A stretch of DNA of 62,845 nucleotides from Desulfatibacillum alkenivorans DSM 16219 (GTDB lineage Bacteria > Desulfobacterota > Desulfobacteria > Desulfobacterales > Desulfatibacillaceae). Of this stretch, positions 36,291 through 43,994 are shown piece by piece; position 1 is the first letter of the stretch, and each line of letters starts with the position of its first letter. A program made the position numbers and the translations under genes. The stretch covers positions 1 through 62,845 of the forward strand of contig NZ_FQZU01000037.1 of NCBI RefSeq assembly GCF_900142135.1, given 5' to 3'. The notes under the pieces were generated by a model that saw nothing but the letters and a program-made list of their open reading frames with translations, did not search any database and was not told the DNA's origin.

Positions 36291-36335
36291 TGGCGTCCCC
36301 AAGGGGATTTGAACCCCTGTCGCCGGCGTGAAAGG
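36291..36335 (-). mobile_element. Attachment-site core: 3' half of a tRNA-Glu(UUC) gene
   Basis: On the minus strand this 45-bp segment reads from the anticodon loop (CTTTCAC), through the 3' anticodon stem, the T arm (AGGGG, TTCAAAT, CCCCT) and the 3' acceptor strand to an encoded CCA. It closely matches bacterial tRNA-Glu. No 5' half is present: the match stops one base before the anticodon loop. It is thus a core duplicated by integration, not a working gene. The integrase lies on the CCA side. Confidence 0.85.
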
Positions 36336-36805
36336 ACGTGAAGTGTTTTTAGGGATTTCTCAAAAAATCAATCATTTATAATGTTTTCAGTGGGTTGTGT
36401 GAATGGATATTTACGGGGATTTACCCTGAAAAACATAGAAAACCAGAATATGTTGACCCAAATCCCCGCAGTTTTTCCCGCAGTGAATTGGAACCGGCTT
36501 TTGATGATCAATGACCGCACTCACCTCACACATCTGCCCTTATCGGGTTATGAATTACGCTGCCTCTTTGGTTTTGAATTCATCGGGCTTCTCACGTTTA
36601 GGCAGTCCGTCCAAGAAGGCATTGGTGGGAGTGTCATGCCTTTCACCTCCTGCCCTTGATCCGCGAGTGCTCATCCAGAAGCCCATTGGAGACGATCCAC
36701 ACTGCTCTAATGCCTGCGTACACGTGGGTATTCGTCGTGCCTTCCGGTTCGCTACCATGGCCCGCATGTTTTTACAACGAGCCCTCCTTCTATTTGGATG
36801 AGGTG
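36336..36805. other. Gene-free junction region next to the attachment core
   Basis: About 470 bp without a supported gene. The first 60 bp are A+T rich. A minus-strand frame of 70 codons (36767-36555) ends in a plausible, charged tail and might be the remnant of a gene disrupted at the junction, but it has no ribosome site and no match I can name. Confidence 0.3.
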
Positions 36806-37402
36806 CTACATGTCTAACCCCTGGGCTCTCCGCTTTCTCTTATACTCAGCTGCTTTTCCAGATGCGATCCTTTTATCTCCATGATACTTATTTCGACATT
36901 TGTTGGAACAAAACTTGTGATTTCCCTTTTGCTTATATAAGTGGTATTTATTACATGAGCTGCAAATACCTATAAGCTCTTTGTGGCGCTTAATGCGAAA
37001 AAATTCAATTACCAAATATATGATAATATCATCGAATGTTGAGTCTTCTCCAATTGCAGAATAGTAAAAATAATTGTCTTCATCATCTATATACATCCAT
37101 TTATTACCTATGGCATTATACATATCCATATAATGCATAAACTTTTTGCTATCTGATAGCTGTCTGCAAGAAATTACATGACCAAATATGTCAACTAAAT
37201 CACTGTAACAATCACTTATAATTCTTTTTTTTAGTCCAACCCGGATCAAGGGCTTAATCGGCAAATCTAAATCGTCAATTGCCTTATCCACCAATTCTTT
37301 TGCCCCAATAGTCACCTTTTCACTATTCAAAAAACCAATCAATACTACACCACACTTGTAAGCCTTCCTTTCCTGTTCCGCCTTGGTTCTTGCAAATTCC
37401 AT
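36806..37402 (-). CDS. Unknown protein with C-terminal CGNR-like zinc finger
   Basis: This 198-aa protein has an AGGAG ribosome site. The N-terminal 140 residues are unrecognised and contain an acidic, aromatic stretch (YIDDEDNYFYYSAIGED). The C-terminus holds a C-x2-C and a C-x3-C pair about 13 residues apart (CSSCNKY, then FCSNKCRNKYH), followed by a basic tail. This resembles the CGNR zinc finger of DNA-binding regulators. Its low G+C content contrasts with the neighbouring dpdA-like gene. It may be a regulator of the right-hand island. Moderate confidence in the finger, low in the function. Confidence 0.6.
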   Translation of the reverse strand: MEFARTKAEQERKAYKCGVVLIGFLNSEKVTIGAKELVDKAIDDLDLPIKPLIRVGLKKRIISDCYSDLVDIFGHVISCRQLSDSKKFMHYMDMYNAIGNKWMYIDDEDNYFYYSAIGEDSTFDDIIIYLVIEFFRIKRHKELIGICSSCNKYHLYKQKGNHKFCSNKCRNKYHGDKRIASGKAAEYKRKRRAQGLDM

Positions 37403-37640
37403 GAATTATCTCCTGCTGGTGGGCTGTGGGCAAACGCAAATGCAGTATCAACGCAGTTTTGCGTTATCCATAACTATCCGTTTTTACTATAATTTCATTG
37501 ATAGCGGCTCATTAAACCCTTATCATGGCCGTTGAGCAGGCGAATTATACATGGAGATCAAGGTGTGAACAAGCCTTCAGCCTGGCGGCCAGCCGCGCAA
37601 ATCCATAGACGCGGAGGGCATTGCCCGAAGCAAAGAACTA

Positions 37641-37829
37641 ATGGAGCCTGCAAAGGCTCAATTTGAGGCCCTTGTTGAATTTGTGCACACCAAGGAAGAG
37701 TTTACCGAAGAGGATACCGAAAATTGGTTCGCGCAAAGGGATGTCTTCGAGAGGGCCTATGCCAAATGGCTCGTCCACATGGCGATAAAAGGCATCCTAA
37801 AGAGCAAGAAAGGAGAGAAAAGACAATGA
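37641..37829 (+). CDS. Small protein coupled to the DpdA-like gene
   Basis: This 62-aa, mostly charged, helical protein (FEALVEFVHTKEEFTEEDTE) is unrecognised. Its stop overlaps the next start (ATGA at 37826-37829), so translation is probably coupled. The internal AAGGAG near its end serves the downstream gene. Its own start has no clear ribosome site, so the true start could differ. Confidence 0.5.
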   Translation: MEPAKAQFEALVEFVHTKEEFTEEDTENWFAQRDVFERAYAKWLVHMAIKGILKSKKGEKRQ

Positions 37830-38962
37830 AAACAAGATATTGCTCCCTGCTATATGCCCCGGTGCTTAACGAATCCGATGTTAACGCCGTCAGGTATTGT
37901 CGAACGTGCATGATCAACCCCTTTACGCCGTTCCAGCGCAATGAGCCTGCCCCCATTGCCAGCTTGGCCGATAAGGAGATGGTGTTATCAGACTCCACCG
38001 GCTATCAGGCGCTCCGGGCGTTCCCAACAGCAAAGCGCGTGGTCCTGACCATGACTGCCAGGCCAGATAGGCACTCGACGGACGAGGTGCTTTTCCTGAA
38101 TCCGTTCCACAACTGCATGGATAACGCCCGTACCGGAGCAACCACGGCCTTCCTCATCGATTATCCGACCTTTGGGGAGGATTCTGAGGAGGTGTACAAG
38201 TGGAAATTACGGATGTCCCAAAAGGCCAGGGACTTGACCCTGCCTCTCGCCGCCAAGTTATGTCCTGAAACGGAATTGGCCATCGCGCTTCAACCACGGC
38301 ACATGGGGGAATTGGAGGAATATTACGAAGAAATAGCCACCCCTGAGGTCCGGACATACGGGTTCCCCCTGCGCGGCAGCCATCCGCTGAACATTGCCTA
38401 CGCTTTGTCGTTCCTGCATCATCGCGGAATACTCAAGGTCCACATGCTGGGCTCCTCGGCGCCCCACAGGATCATGGTGCTCGCGGCAGCGGCTGGGCTG
38501 GGCATGTTCGACCGGATCACCTTCGACAGTCTCACTTGGCAAGGCCATTATGCGGGTAAACGGCAGTTTTTCGATCACGAGACCCTGCGCGCCATGCCCA
38601 GAAGGGACAACAAGGCCGGACGCATCGACGAAGATGGTCTGATAAGGCTCCTCCTGGACGAACATGGCGGGGATTTCAATCTCTTTCTCGGCGGATTGCA
38701 GCTACCGGATGACGCCACGGTCAAAGAGTGGATCGGAATCTATAACATCCGCGTGTTCCAGTATTTTACGGACAGGATGGCCGGTTTGGCCCGCCGTGGG
38801 GAACTTGTGGACTTCGTGAAGGACTCATGGTTGCCTCCTAAGCGGAAAAATGCGGTCCTAAACGCCATTGAGATGCTCCATCGTAGCGCCAAGGACGGCC
38901 ATGATGCAGCTGTGGCCTTCTATGCGAAAAACGCGCCTCAGGACGCCTCACAGGCTTCTTAA
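37826..38962 (+). CDS. DpdA-like tRNA-guanine transglycosylase paralogue
   Basis: This 378-aa protein has a TGT-like TIM barrel. LSDSTGYQAL near residue 55 matches the DSGGFQ catalytic region. LRGSHPLNIAYAL and VHMLGSSAPHRIMVLAAAAG correspond to the GxxxPxD-type barrel strands. MFDRITFDSLTW sits where TGT has its nucleophile aspartate. The classic C-terminal zinc site of tRNA-modifying TGT is not seen. This fits DpdA enzymes, which insert 7-deazaguanine bases into DNA. None of the usual dpdB-K restriction partners or queuosine-precursor genes are in the window. An alternative is a different base-exchange enzyme of the same fold. Confidence 0.65.
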   Translation: MKTRYCSLLYAPVLNESDVNAVRYCRTCMINPFTPFQRNEPAPIASLADKEMVLSDSTGYQALRAFPTAKRVVLTMTARPDRHSTDEVLFLNPFHNCMDNARTGATTAFLIDYPTFGEDSEEVYKWKLRMSQKARDLTLPLAAKLCPETELAIALQPRHMGELEEYYEEIATPEVRTYGFPLRGSHPLNIAYALSFLHHRGILKVHMLGSSAPHRIMVLAAAAGLGMFDRITFDSLTWQGHYAGKRQFFDHETLRAMPRRDNKAGRIDEDGLIRLLLDEHGGDFNLFLGGLQLPDDATVKEWIGIYNIRVFQYFTDRMAGLARRGELVDFVKDSWLPPKRKNAVLNAIEMLHRSAKDGHDAAVAFYAKNAPQDASQAS

Positions 38963-38988
38963 CCCACTCCTCCCCGTCTATCGACGCA

Positions 38989-39022
38989 GGGCCGGTGTCC
39001 TGGACAACAGGCGCCGGCCCTT
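38989..39022 (+). terminator. Intrinsic terminator after the DpdA-like gene
   Basis: GGGCCGG (38989-38995) pairs with CCGGCCC (39014-39020), with an inner CCTG/CAGG stem and a 5-base loop. The T-run is weak (TT followed by CCC). Confidence 0.55.
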
Positions 39023-39406
39023 CCCACACAATTGAGCATGAACCGATTGTCAGGCGAGTGACTGGCTCTGTTGGCGAAGGGGCATGGGGCTGTGACTTTG
39101 GTGTTGCCGGACGTCCTGGTGTTCGTGCCGAGATCGTGGGGTGCCTCAGGACTGTCAACGAGGGTTTCTAATGAGCTGGAGTGTCGCTTTATTAAATATT
39201 GTAAATGGTTATATGTGATTCATTATGAATACCTATATATTATTGATGAATCAAAATGATGTGGGTCCGTGAAATGATGTATACGGCAAATAGTTATATC
39301 AATAACATAAATCACATTAAATCATTCGAACGCAAGTTCATACCTATTATACATAATAATCACTGCTATAAACTACGAATTACAACAACTTCCAAAGGAG
39401 TTAAAA
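39023..39406. other. Gene-free region with AT-rich leader of Rep/helicase module 2
   Basis: No gene is seen. From about 39170 the sequence becomes very A+T rich up to the initiator start. It contains two short palindromes, ATTCATTATGAAT (39218-39230) and TTGATGAATCAA (39243-39254), and a run of TTATAT-type words. It could hold the module promoter and an initiator-binding origin. Confidence 0.4.
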
Positions 39407-40285
39407 ATGAAAGTCAAAACCAAGATAGATAAAGTGGTACTAACAGCTAAGAACCACTATGAAGAGTTTCTCCCATATGATCAAATTCCTGGTTACAAAG
39501 TGGTTGAGAACTTCTTTTCAACTACAGACATCCCGGATGAAGACGACTCGCGCATGAAATACATGGCCATAGTCAGGTACATCCATGAAGGTAAAGGGTC
39601 GTTCATGGTTGCCTACTTCCAAAGGAAAACCAAGTGGGCGTCACCACTGTACCTCATTTTCTGGCCTGACTACTTCCATGAGATACCAATTGTTGCGGTA
39701 AAAAGGGTTCAAGACTTTCTATGGAGAAAATGTCGGTACGAAATGAGGGTCAGTATGGTGGACGTGGCTACCGACCTGATATTTGATCGAGACTTCGATG
39801 CGTACTCCAAGATCATCAGGACCTTCAAGCCTGGTCGTAAACGAAAGCCTGATCGGGAGTGGGATACCAGCGTGTGTTTCGGGAAGCCCTCAACCCCGGT
39901 CAGACTTATTGTGTACGACAAAACCGAGCAGCTTTTAGCCAAGCACAATGTTGAGATTCCAGAACAGGTGGTCCGAGTGGAGGCACGCTTCAGAATGTCC
40001 AAGTGCAACAATTTCATCCAGACAGTGGATGACCTGGCCTCCCACAATTGGGGTTGGCTGTACCCCAAGTATTTCTCTTTCCACGTAAAGAAACCAGCCT
40101 TAACGGAGACACTGCTCGATATGGGGGTGGAACCGAAACAGCCAATTTGGAAACTACGGGATTTGATGACGGGGGCGGGAAAGACGCCATCCAACTTCTA
40201 CAGAGATTGCCTTGTGGAACATCCGAAAGCAGATCTTGTTCGTAATTCCCTTTCTGGATACCGGTGGGGGAGGAGTGTCCAATGA
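39407..40285 (+). CDS. Replication-initiator-like protein (Rep_trans type), module 2
   Basis: This 292-aa protein has the same motif order as the module 1 initiator: MVDVATDLIFDRD near residue 120, a TSVCFGKPS segment, RLIVYDKTEQLL near 168 and VVRVEARFRMS near 190, ending in GYRWGRS. This pattern is typical of Rep_trans replication-initiation factors. An AAAGGAG site precedes the start. It overlaps the helicase gene by four bases (ATGA). I infer a nicking or origin-binding protein working with the adjacent helicase. Another possibility is a repurposed defence component. Confidence 0.55.
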   Translation: MKVKTKIDKVVLTAKNHYEEFLPYDQIPGYKVVENFFSTTDIPDEDDSRMKYMAIVRYIHEGKGSFMVAYFQRKTKWASPLYLIFWPDYFHEIPIVAVKRVQDFLWRKCRYEMRVSMVDVATDLIFDRDFDAYSKIIRTFKPGRKRKPDREWDTSVCFGKPSTPVRLIVYDKTEQLLAKHNVEIPEQVVRVEARFRMSKCNNFIQTVDDLASHNWGWLYPKYFSFHVKKPALTETLLDMGVEPKQPIWKLRDLMTGAGKTPSNFYRDCLVEHPKADLVRNSLSGYRWGRSVQ

Positions 40286-42171
40286 AAATGACCAAAGAAC
40301 AAATGGCCGTGGTGGAGTCGGATGCTGCCATGAGAATGCTCAACTGTGGTTCGGGGTGTGGGAAAACCGCTGTGCTGGGGTCGTGTGCCCTCAAGGAACA
40401 GGATCGTTTGGGAGGTAATGGGCGCGTGGTGGTCTTCAGCCTGACCAATTATGCGGCAGACAAAATCTATAAAACCATCCAAAGCCATGCCCGGGACAGG
40501 GAACTGCTAAGGCAAATCGGAGTACGCACGCCTGACCCAGGGATTGAATGCAGTACAATCCATGGTTTCTGTCTTAGGAGAAGGAGGATTTCTAAACATG
40601 GGGTAGTTGAAAAGGATGCTGCCGAACAAGACCTGCTCTTGGAAATTCTTCAATCGAAAGGGTTGGTCGATGAACACTCCATGAAGACCATTCTGAAAAT
40701 GTACCGGTGCAGACAGATACCACCAGCCGAATCCTTAACGGATTTCTATGATCTTGTACCAAGGGATGAAGTTAAGGGAATACTGGCCGAGATGAATCGT
40801 CTTAAAAAGGAGCAGGGCCTTGTAACCTTCAACGACATTCTGGTTCGATTTCTAAAAATGTTGGACAAACCACATTTCCTAAAACGCATTCAAAGGGAAT
40901 GTCCGGTTCTGATAGTGGATGAATTTCAGGACCTAAACACGGTGGCCTGGCGTATCCTTAAGAAGTTGGCGAGCACAAGCGCATGCGCCCGTATCATCGT
41001 CGCCGGTGATGACGCCCAAACCGCCTTTGCCTACGCGGACGCTTCCTTCAAACGATTCAAGCAGTTCAGGCAGGCATTCTCTGATCACCAGGAATTTCGG
41101 CTAACCATCAATCAACGATCCACTCAACAGATACAGGATGTCAGTGATGCGCTAGTAAGGCAGAGTCGATATTCGTCAAGGAAAACCGTTGTTGCAAATA
41201 GGATTGGAGATAAACCTGGTTTCTATTGCAACTGTTCGTCTCAAGCGATCCATGAACATATCATAGAAGAAATCCGTGGGTTTGCTGAAGACGGTATCCC
41301 TCTCGATCAGATGGCGGTCTTCTATCGTTTTAATGCCGATGCCTTTGGATTCAGAAGATGTCTGTCGAAGAATCATATTCCCTACATGGTGTTCGGGGAC
41401 AAATCCTCCAGGAAAGGTCCCTTTGTCCGACTGCTTTTGGCCATGGTTCAGATCATAACCAATGACCAACCATCGGGCGCGGCATGGATGGAGGTCCTTC
41501 GGAATGTGGAGGGCCTTGGGGAGAAACAGGCAGAGAAGGTTTTTGCCTGGCTAAAGCACAAGCAGTCGAATGATTTTCAATATCCGAGGCAATTAAAATT
41601 CACCGCCCCCTTGGAAAGAACCCTTCGCTTCCTGCATGACACGAAAGACAATGTGGGGAGTCCTCTCGACAAATTATTCGCCCTCGTAGATTTCATCAGG
41701 TCAATGCCCAAGGTGAACAAAACCGTCAAGGATCACATCCTGCCAACCATGGCCAAGATCGTCCATGACTACGGGCTGAAGGATTTACCAGACAAATTCA
41801 ACGACCCCTCGTATCCCTTATGCTTCCCTCCCCAAACGAATCCTCCCTATCCCAAAACATACCTCACCCTGTCCACGATCCACAGGATCAAAGGTGGAGA
41901 ATATGAGGTGGTCTTCTATCTCGGCACCAACGATGAGACTTATGAGGACCACGGGAATTTTTCAACACCGAAGGATCGAGAGTTGGAATTGCAATTGATG
42001 AACATTGCGGTGACGCGGGCTCGCACCCATCTCCAAATGTATTTCCCTGTTGATTGGAAGGTTGTGAAGAAAGGTGGGCATGCTTCCAATCCATGGACAT
42101 TCTTCAATGGTCTTCACAAGGAAATTTTCCAAACACCTGAAGGCCCTAATCACGAGGAGGAGCAATCATGA
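40282..42171 (+). CDS. UvrD/PcrA-like superfamily 1 helicase (module 2)
   Basis: This 629-aa SF1A helicase has Walker A (CGSGCGKT) near residue 22, motif II (IVDEFQD) near 213, AGDDAQTAFAYADAS as motif III, TIHRIKGGEYEVV as motif V and NIAVTRARTHLQMYF as motif VI. It is paralogous to the module 1 helicase. The ATG at 40282 overlaps the initiator's stop and has a GGAGGAG site; the GTG at 40264 is less likely. Its own stop overlaps the next gene (ATGA), which makes a three-gene translationally coupled operon. Confidence 0.85.
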   Translation: MKMTKEQMAVVESDAAMRMLNCGSGCGKTAVLGSCALKEQDRLGGNGRVVVFSLTNYAADKIYKTIQSHARDRELLRQIGVRTPDPGIECSTIHGFCLRRRRISKHGVVEKDAAEQDLLLEILQSKGLVDEHSMKTILKMYRCRQIPPAESLTDFYDLVPRDEVKGILAEMNRLKKEQGLVTFNDILVRFLKMLDKPHFLKRIQRECPVLIVDEFQDLNTVAWRILKKLASTSACARIIVAGDDAQTAFAYADASFKRFKQFRQAFSDHQEFRLTINQRSTQQIQDVSDALVRQSRYSSRKTVVANRIGDKPGFYCNCSSQAIHEHIIEEIRGFAEDGIPLDQMAVFYRFNADAFGFRRCLSKNHIPYMVFGDKSSRKGPFVRLLLAMVQIITNDQPSGAAWMEVLRNVEGLGEKQAEKVFAWLKHKQSNDFQYPRQLKFTAPLERTLRFLHDTKDNVGSPLDKLFALVDFIRSMPKVNKTVKDHILPTMAKIVHDYGLKDLPDKFNDPSYPLCFPPQTNPPYPKTYLTLSTIHRIKGGEYEVVFYLGTNDETYEDHGNFSTPKDRELELQLMNIAVTRARTHLQMYFPVDWKVVKKGGHASNPWTFFNGLHKEIFQTPEGPNHEEEQS

Positions 42172-42674
42172 TACCGATTTCTTTTGAACTGGTTGAAGAG
42201 ATGGACCTTGGCCTGAACGAACATGTTTTCCGGCAACTCAAAAATCTTCAGGATTCGATTGTGAGGGAATGTGGGAAATCAAGTGCGCGTGGAGAGCGTG
42301 ATGTAAAAGGGGGTATGATCAATTGGTTGTTTTTTGACAGGAGATTTGGTTTAGTAAAACATTTCACATCCATCGACGATTCCTATGGCCCAGTCTCTCC
42401 AATTCAACCTGGCGAGACCGTACCCATAAAATTTGTATTGGAAAACGGGGTGCAAATGTTCGCTGATTTTGATGTGCAGGTCTTGATCCCACCACCCAGG
42501 ATGGGGCCGACATTGGCCAACAAAATGATTTTGATAGGACTGATGAAAAACTGCCTATCCCTGGATCGCCGCATGGAACTCATATTTGGTCCACACCACG
42601 ATCCGTTGAAGGGAACTGTGTTGGCGGAAGAGACGGAACCGCCCCTTCCGCCGATTTTCGAGCGAATCATCTGA
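42168..42674 (+). CDS. Unknown third protein of Rep/helicase module 2
   Basis: This 168-aa protein is translationally coupled to the helicase through an ATGA overlap. It has no recognised domain. Visible features are an amphipathic N-terminal helix, a WLFFDRRFG segment and a Pro-rich C-terminus. The coupled position argues it works with the initiator and helicase. Module 1 has a 277-aa protein instead, with no evident similarity. It converges with the next gene, with a 15-bp gap. Confidence 0.7.
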   Translation: MIPISFELVEEMDLGLNEHVFRQLKNLQDSIVRECGKSSARGERDVKGGMINWLFFDRRFGLVKHFTSIDDSYGPVSPIQPGETVPIKFVLENGVQMFADFDVQVLIPPPRMGPTLANKMILIGLMKNCLSLDRRMELIFGPHHDPLKGTVLAEETEPPLPPIFERII

Positions 42675-42689
42675 TGTCCGTAATCAGGC

Positions 42690-43082
42690 TCAGGCCACAC
42701 TCCTAATTTCCTTTATGATCAGAAGCATCTTGCCGACCAGGTCAATGATTTCGTTTTTGAAAATAGACCCTGATGGAAACCGCGTCATTCCGGTCAAAGT
42801 GCGGGATTCCTCATCGAAGAATACCTTGTCGTATCCATTGTATGTGTTGATGGTGTTGATGATTTCAAGCGTGCGAGGTGTGATGTCTAATGCGCCAAGG
42901 TATTTCATTTGGAGACTGGTGGCGGTGGAATTGATGATGATTTTCAATTCAAATGGTTTCCCACCGTATTCTTGGTGCGCCCTCAACAAGTGATCATGTT
43001 CTTCAACCCGGTCTTCAGCCAGACGATAGCCATTTTGCCTCAACCACAATTTCACCGCCAGAACCAAGTTTTCCGTTTTCAT
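42690..43082 (-). CDS. YbjN-like small protein
   Basis: This 130-aa protein starts at the ATG at 43082, after AGGAGGAAT; the open frame extends further upstream but lacks a site. The alternating pattern (FELKIIINSTATSLQMKYLGAL, then TLEIINTINTYNGYDKVFFDE) resembles YbjN/type III chaperone-like folds, a group that often acts as small adaptors. The family call is from pattern only. A strong inverted repeat at 43167-43192 lies upstream and probably controls it. Confidence 0.5.
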   Translation of the reverse strand: MKTENLVLAVKLWLRQNGYRLAEDRVEEHDHLLRAHQEYGGKPFELKIIINSTATSLQMKYLGALDITPRTLEIINTINTYNGYDKVFFDEESRTLTGMTRFPSGSIFKNEIIDLVGKMLLIIKEIRSVA

Positions 43083-43166
43083 GGTATTCCTCCTTTGGTT
43101 TGTGTTCAAAATCTTCCAAAAAAAGATAGGTTGAAAAACCAAAGGAGGGATAACTCGAACACCAGC

Positions 43167-43192
43167 GTACTCTTGTGGTGCCACAAAAGTAC
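43167..43192. promoter_or_regulatory. Large inverted repeat upstream of the YbjN-like gene
   Basis: The arms 43167-43178 (GTACTCTTGTGG) and 43181-43192 (CCACAAAAGTAC) are complementary at 11 of 12 positions with a 2-bp centre. This fits a dimeric regulator site rather than a terminator, although it also sits just past the end of the BREX operon. Confidence 0.5.
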
Positions 43193-43235
43193 AAGGTGCT
43201 GATTTATTTGACTTCCTTTTTCTCAAGCACCTCGA

Positions 43236-43994
43236 TCAATTCCCTTTTTCCTTTAGCATGACCAAGTCTTCATCCATGCCATGCCGTAGAATATCCAATC
43301 TGGGTGATGCAGCCGCAAGGGTTTCAGCGTGGACGGTTTTGATCTTGAAAGGAAACAGGCTCGGCCCGGACAACAAATCATGCAGGGGGGAGGATGGGTT
43401 GGGGCGGGCATGCAAGGAAGCCTCCACTATCCATGCAATCAGGTCGGCGTCGTCAATCGGAAACTCCTTACTGCCTTTATAGATTCCCTTTTGGTCCGTT
43501 TCCTGGAGCACGCCCCAGTCAAGGAAGGACCGTAACACACGACGAGCTGCACGATGGACGGTTTCTCTTTCCCCGTATTGTTCGCGGACCCGGCGTTGAA
43601 CATGGGCGGCGGCCGCAGTTCCTTGAAGCCTCAGCAACCGACCCACCTGAACGGCCACACCGGCCCAGAAGGGATAGACCGCCGACACCATACCCCAATG
43701 AACAACCATGTGGTTTTTACGTGGAATGCGTTTTAGCAGGTCCAGACCAGCGATCCTCAGGGATTCGAGTTCCTTGGGCGGGGTCATCCACGTTTTCAAG
43801 AGGATGGTTATGATCTTCTCCCTGTTGCCTCGTTCGGCCTGGCCACCGACGGACACTTTATCTTGCAAGAGATTTTGCAGGGTTTCGTTCACAACGGTCC
43901 GGTCATTCCCGGCCATGACAAGATTCGCGGTTTGCTCGAACCATTCAAGCCGGACCCGCTGACTGAAACCGATCTGATTCATCCTTTTATTCAT
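43236..43994 (-). CDS. BREX type 3 last gene, brxA position
   Basis: This 252-aa protein overlaps the pglZ stop by four bases, so it is the last gene of the BREX operon. In published type 3 BREX loci the gene after pglZ is brxA, a small DNA-binding protein of the DUF1819 type. Here the helical segment at residues 100-200 (HWGMVSAVYPFWAGVAVQVG, then VHRAARRVLRSFLDWGVL) looks like winged-helix DNA-binding architecture. I cannot confirm DUF1819 from sequence alone, so I leave the symbol empty. The identity is inferred mainly from position. Confidence 0.6.
   Translation of the reverse strand: MNKRMNQIGFSQRVRLEWFEQTANLVMAGNDRTVVNETLQNLLQDKVSVGGQAERGNREKIITILLKTWMTPPKELESLRIAGLDLLKRIPRKNHMVVHWGMVSAVYPFWAGVAVQVGRLLRLQGTAAAAHVQRRVREQYGERETVHRAARRVLRSFLDWGVLQETDQKGIYKGSKEFPIDDADLIAWIVEASLHARPNPSSPLHDLLSGPSLFPFKIKTVHAETLAAASPRLDILRHGMDEDLVMLKEKGN

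Noticed and set aside
36291-36335. A functional tRNA-Glu gene
   Set aside because: The 5' half is absent; sequence beyond the anticodon loop is unrelated.
36555-36767. A 70-codon minus-strand gene
   Set aside because: No ribosome site or recognisable domain; at best a remnant at the attachment junction.
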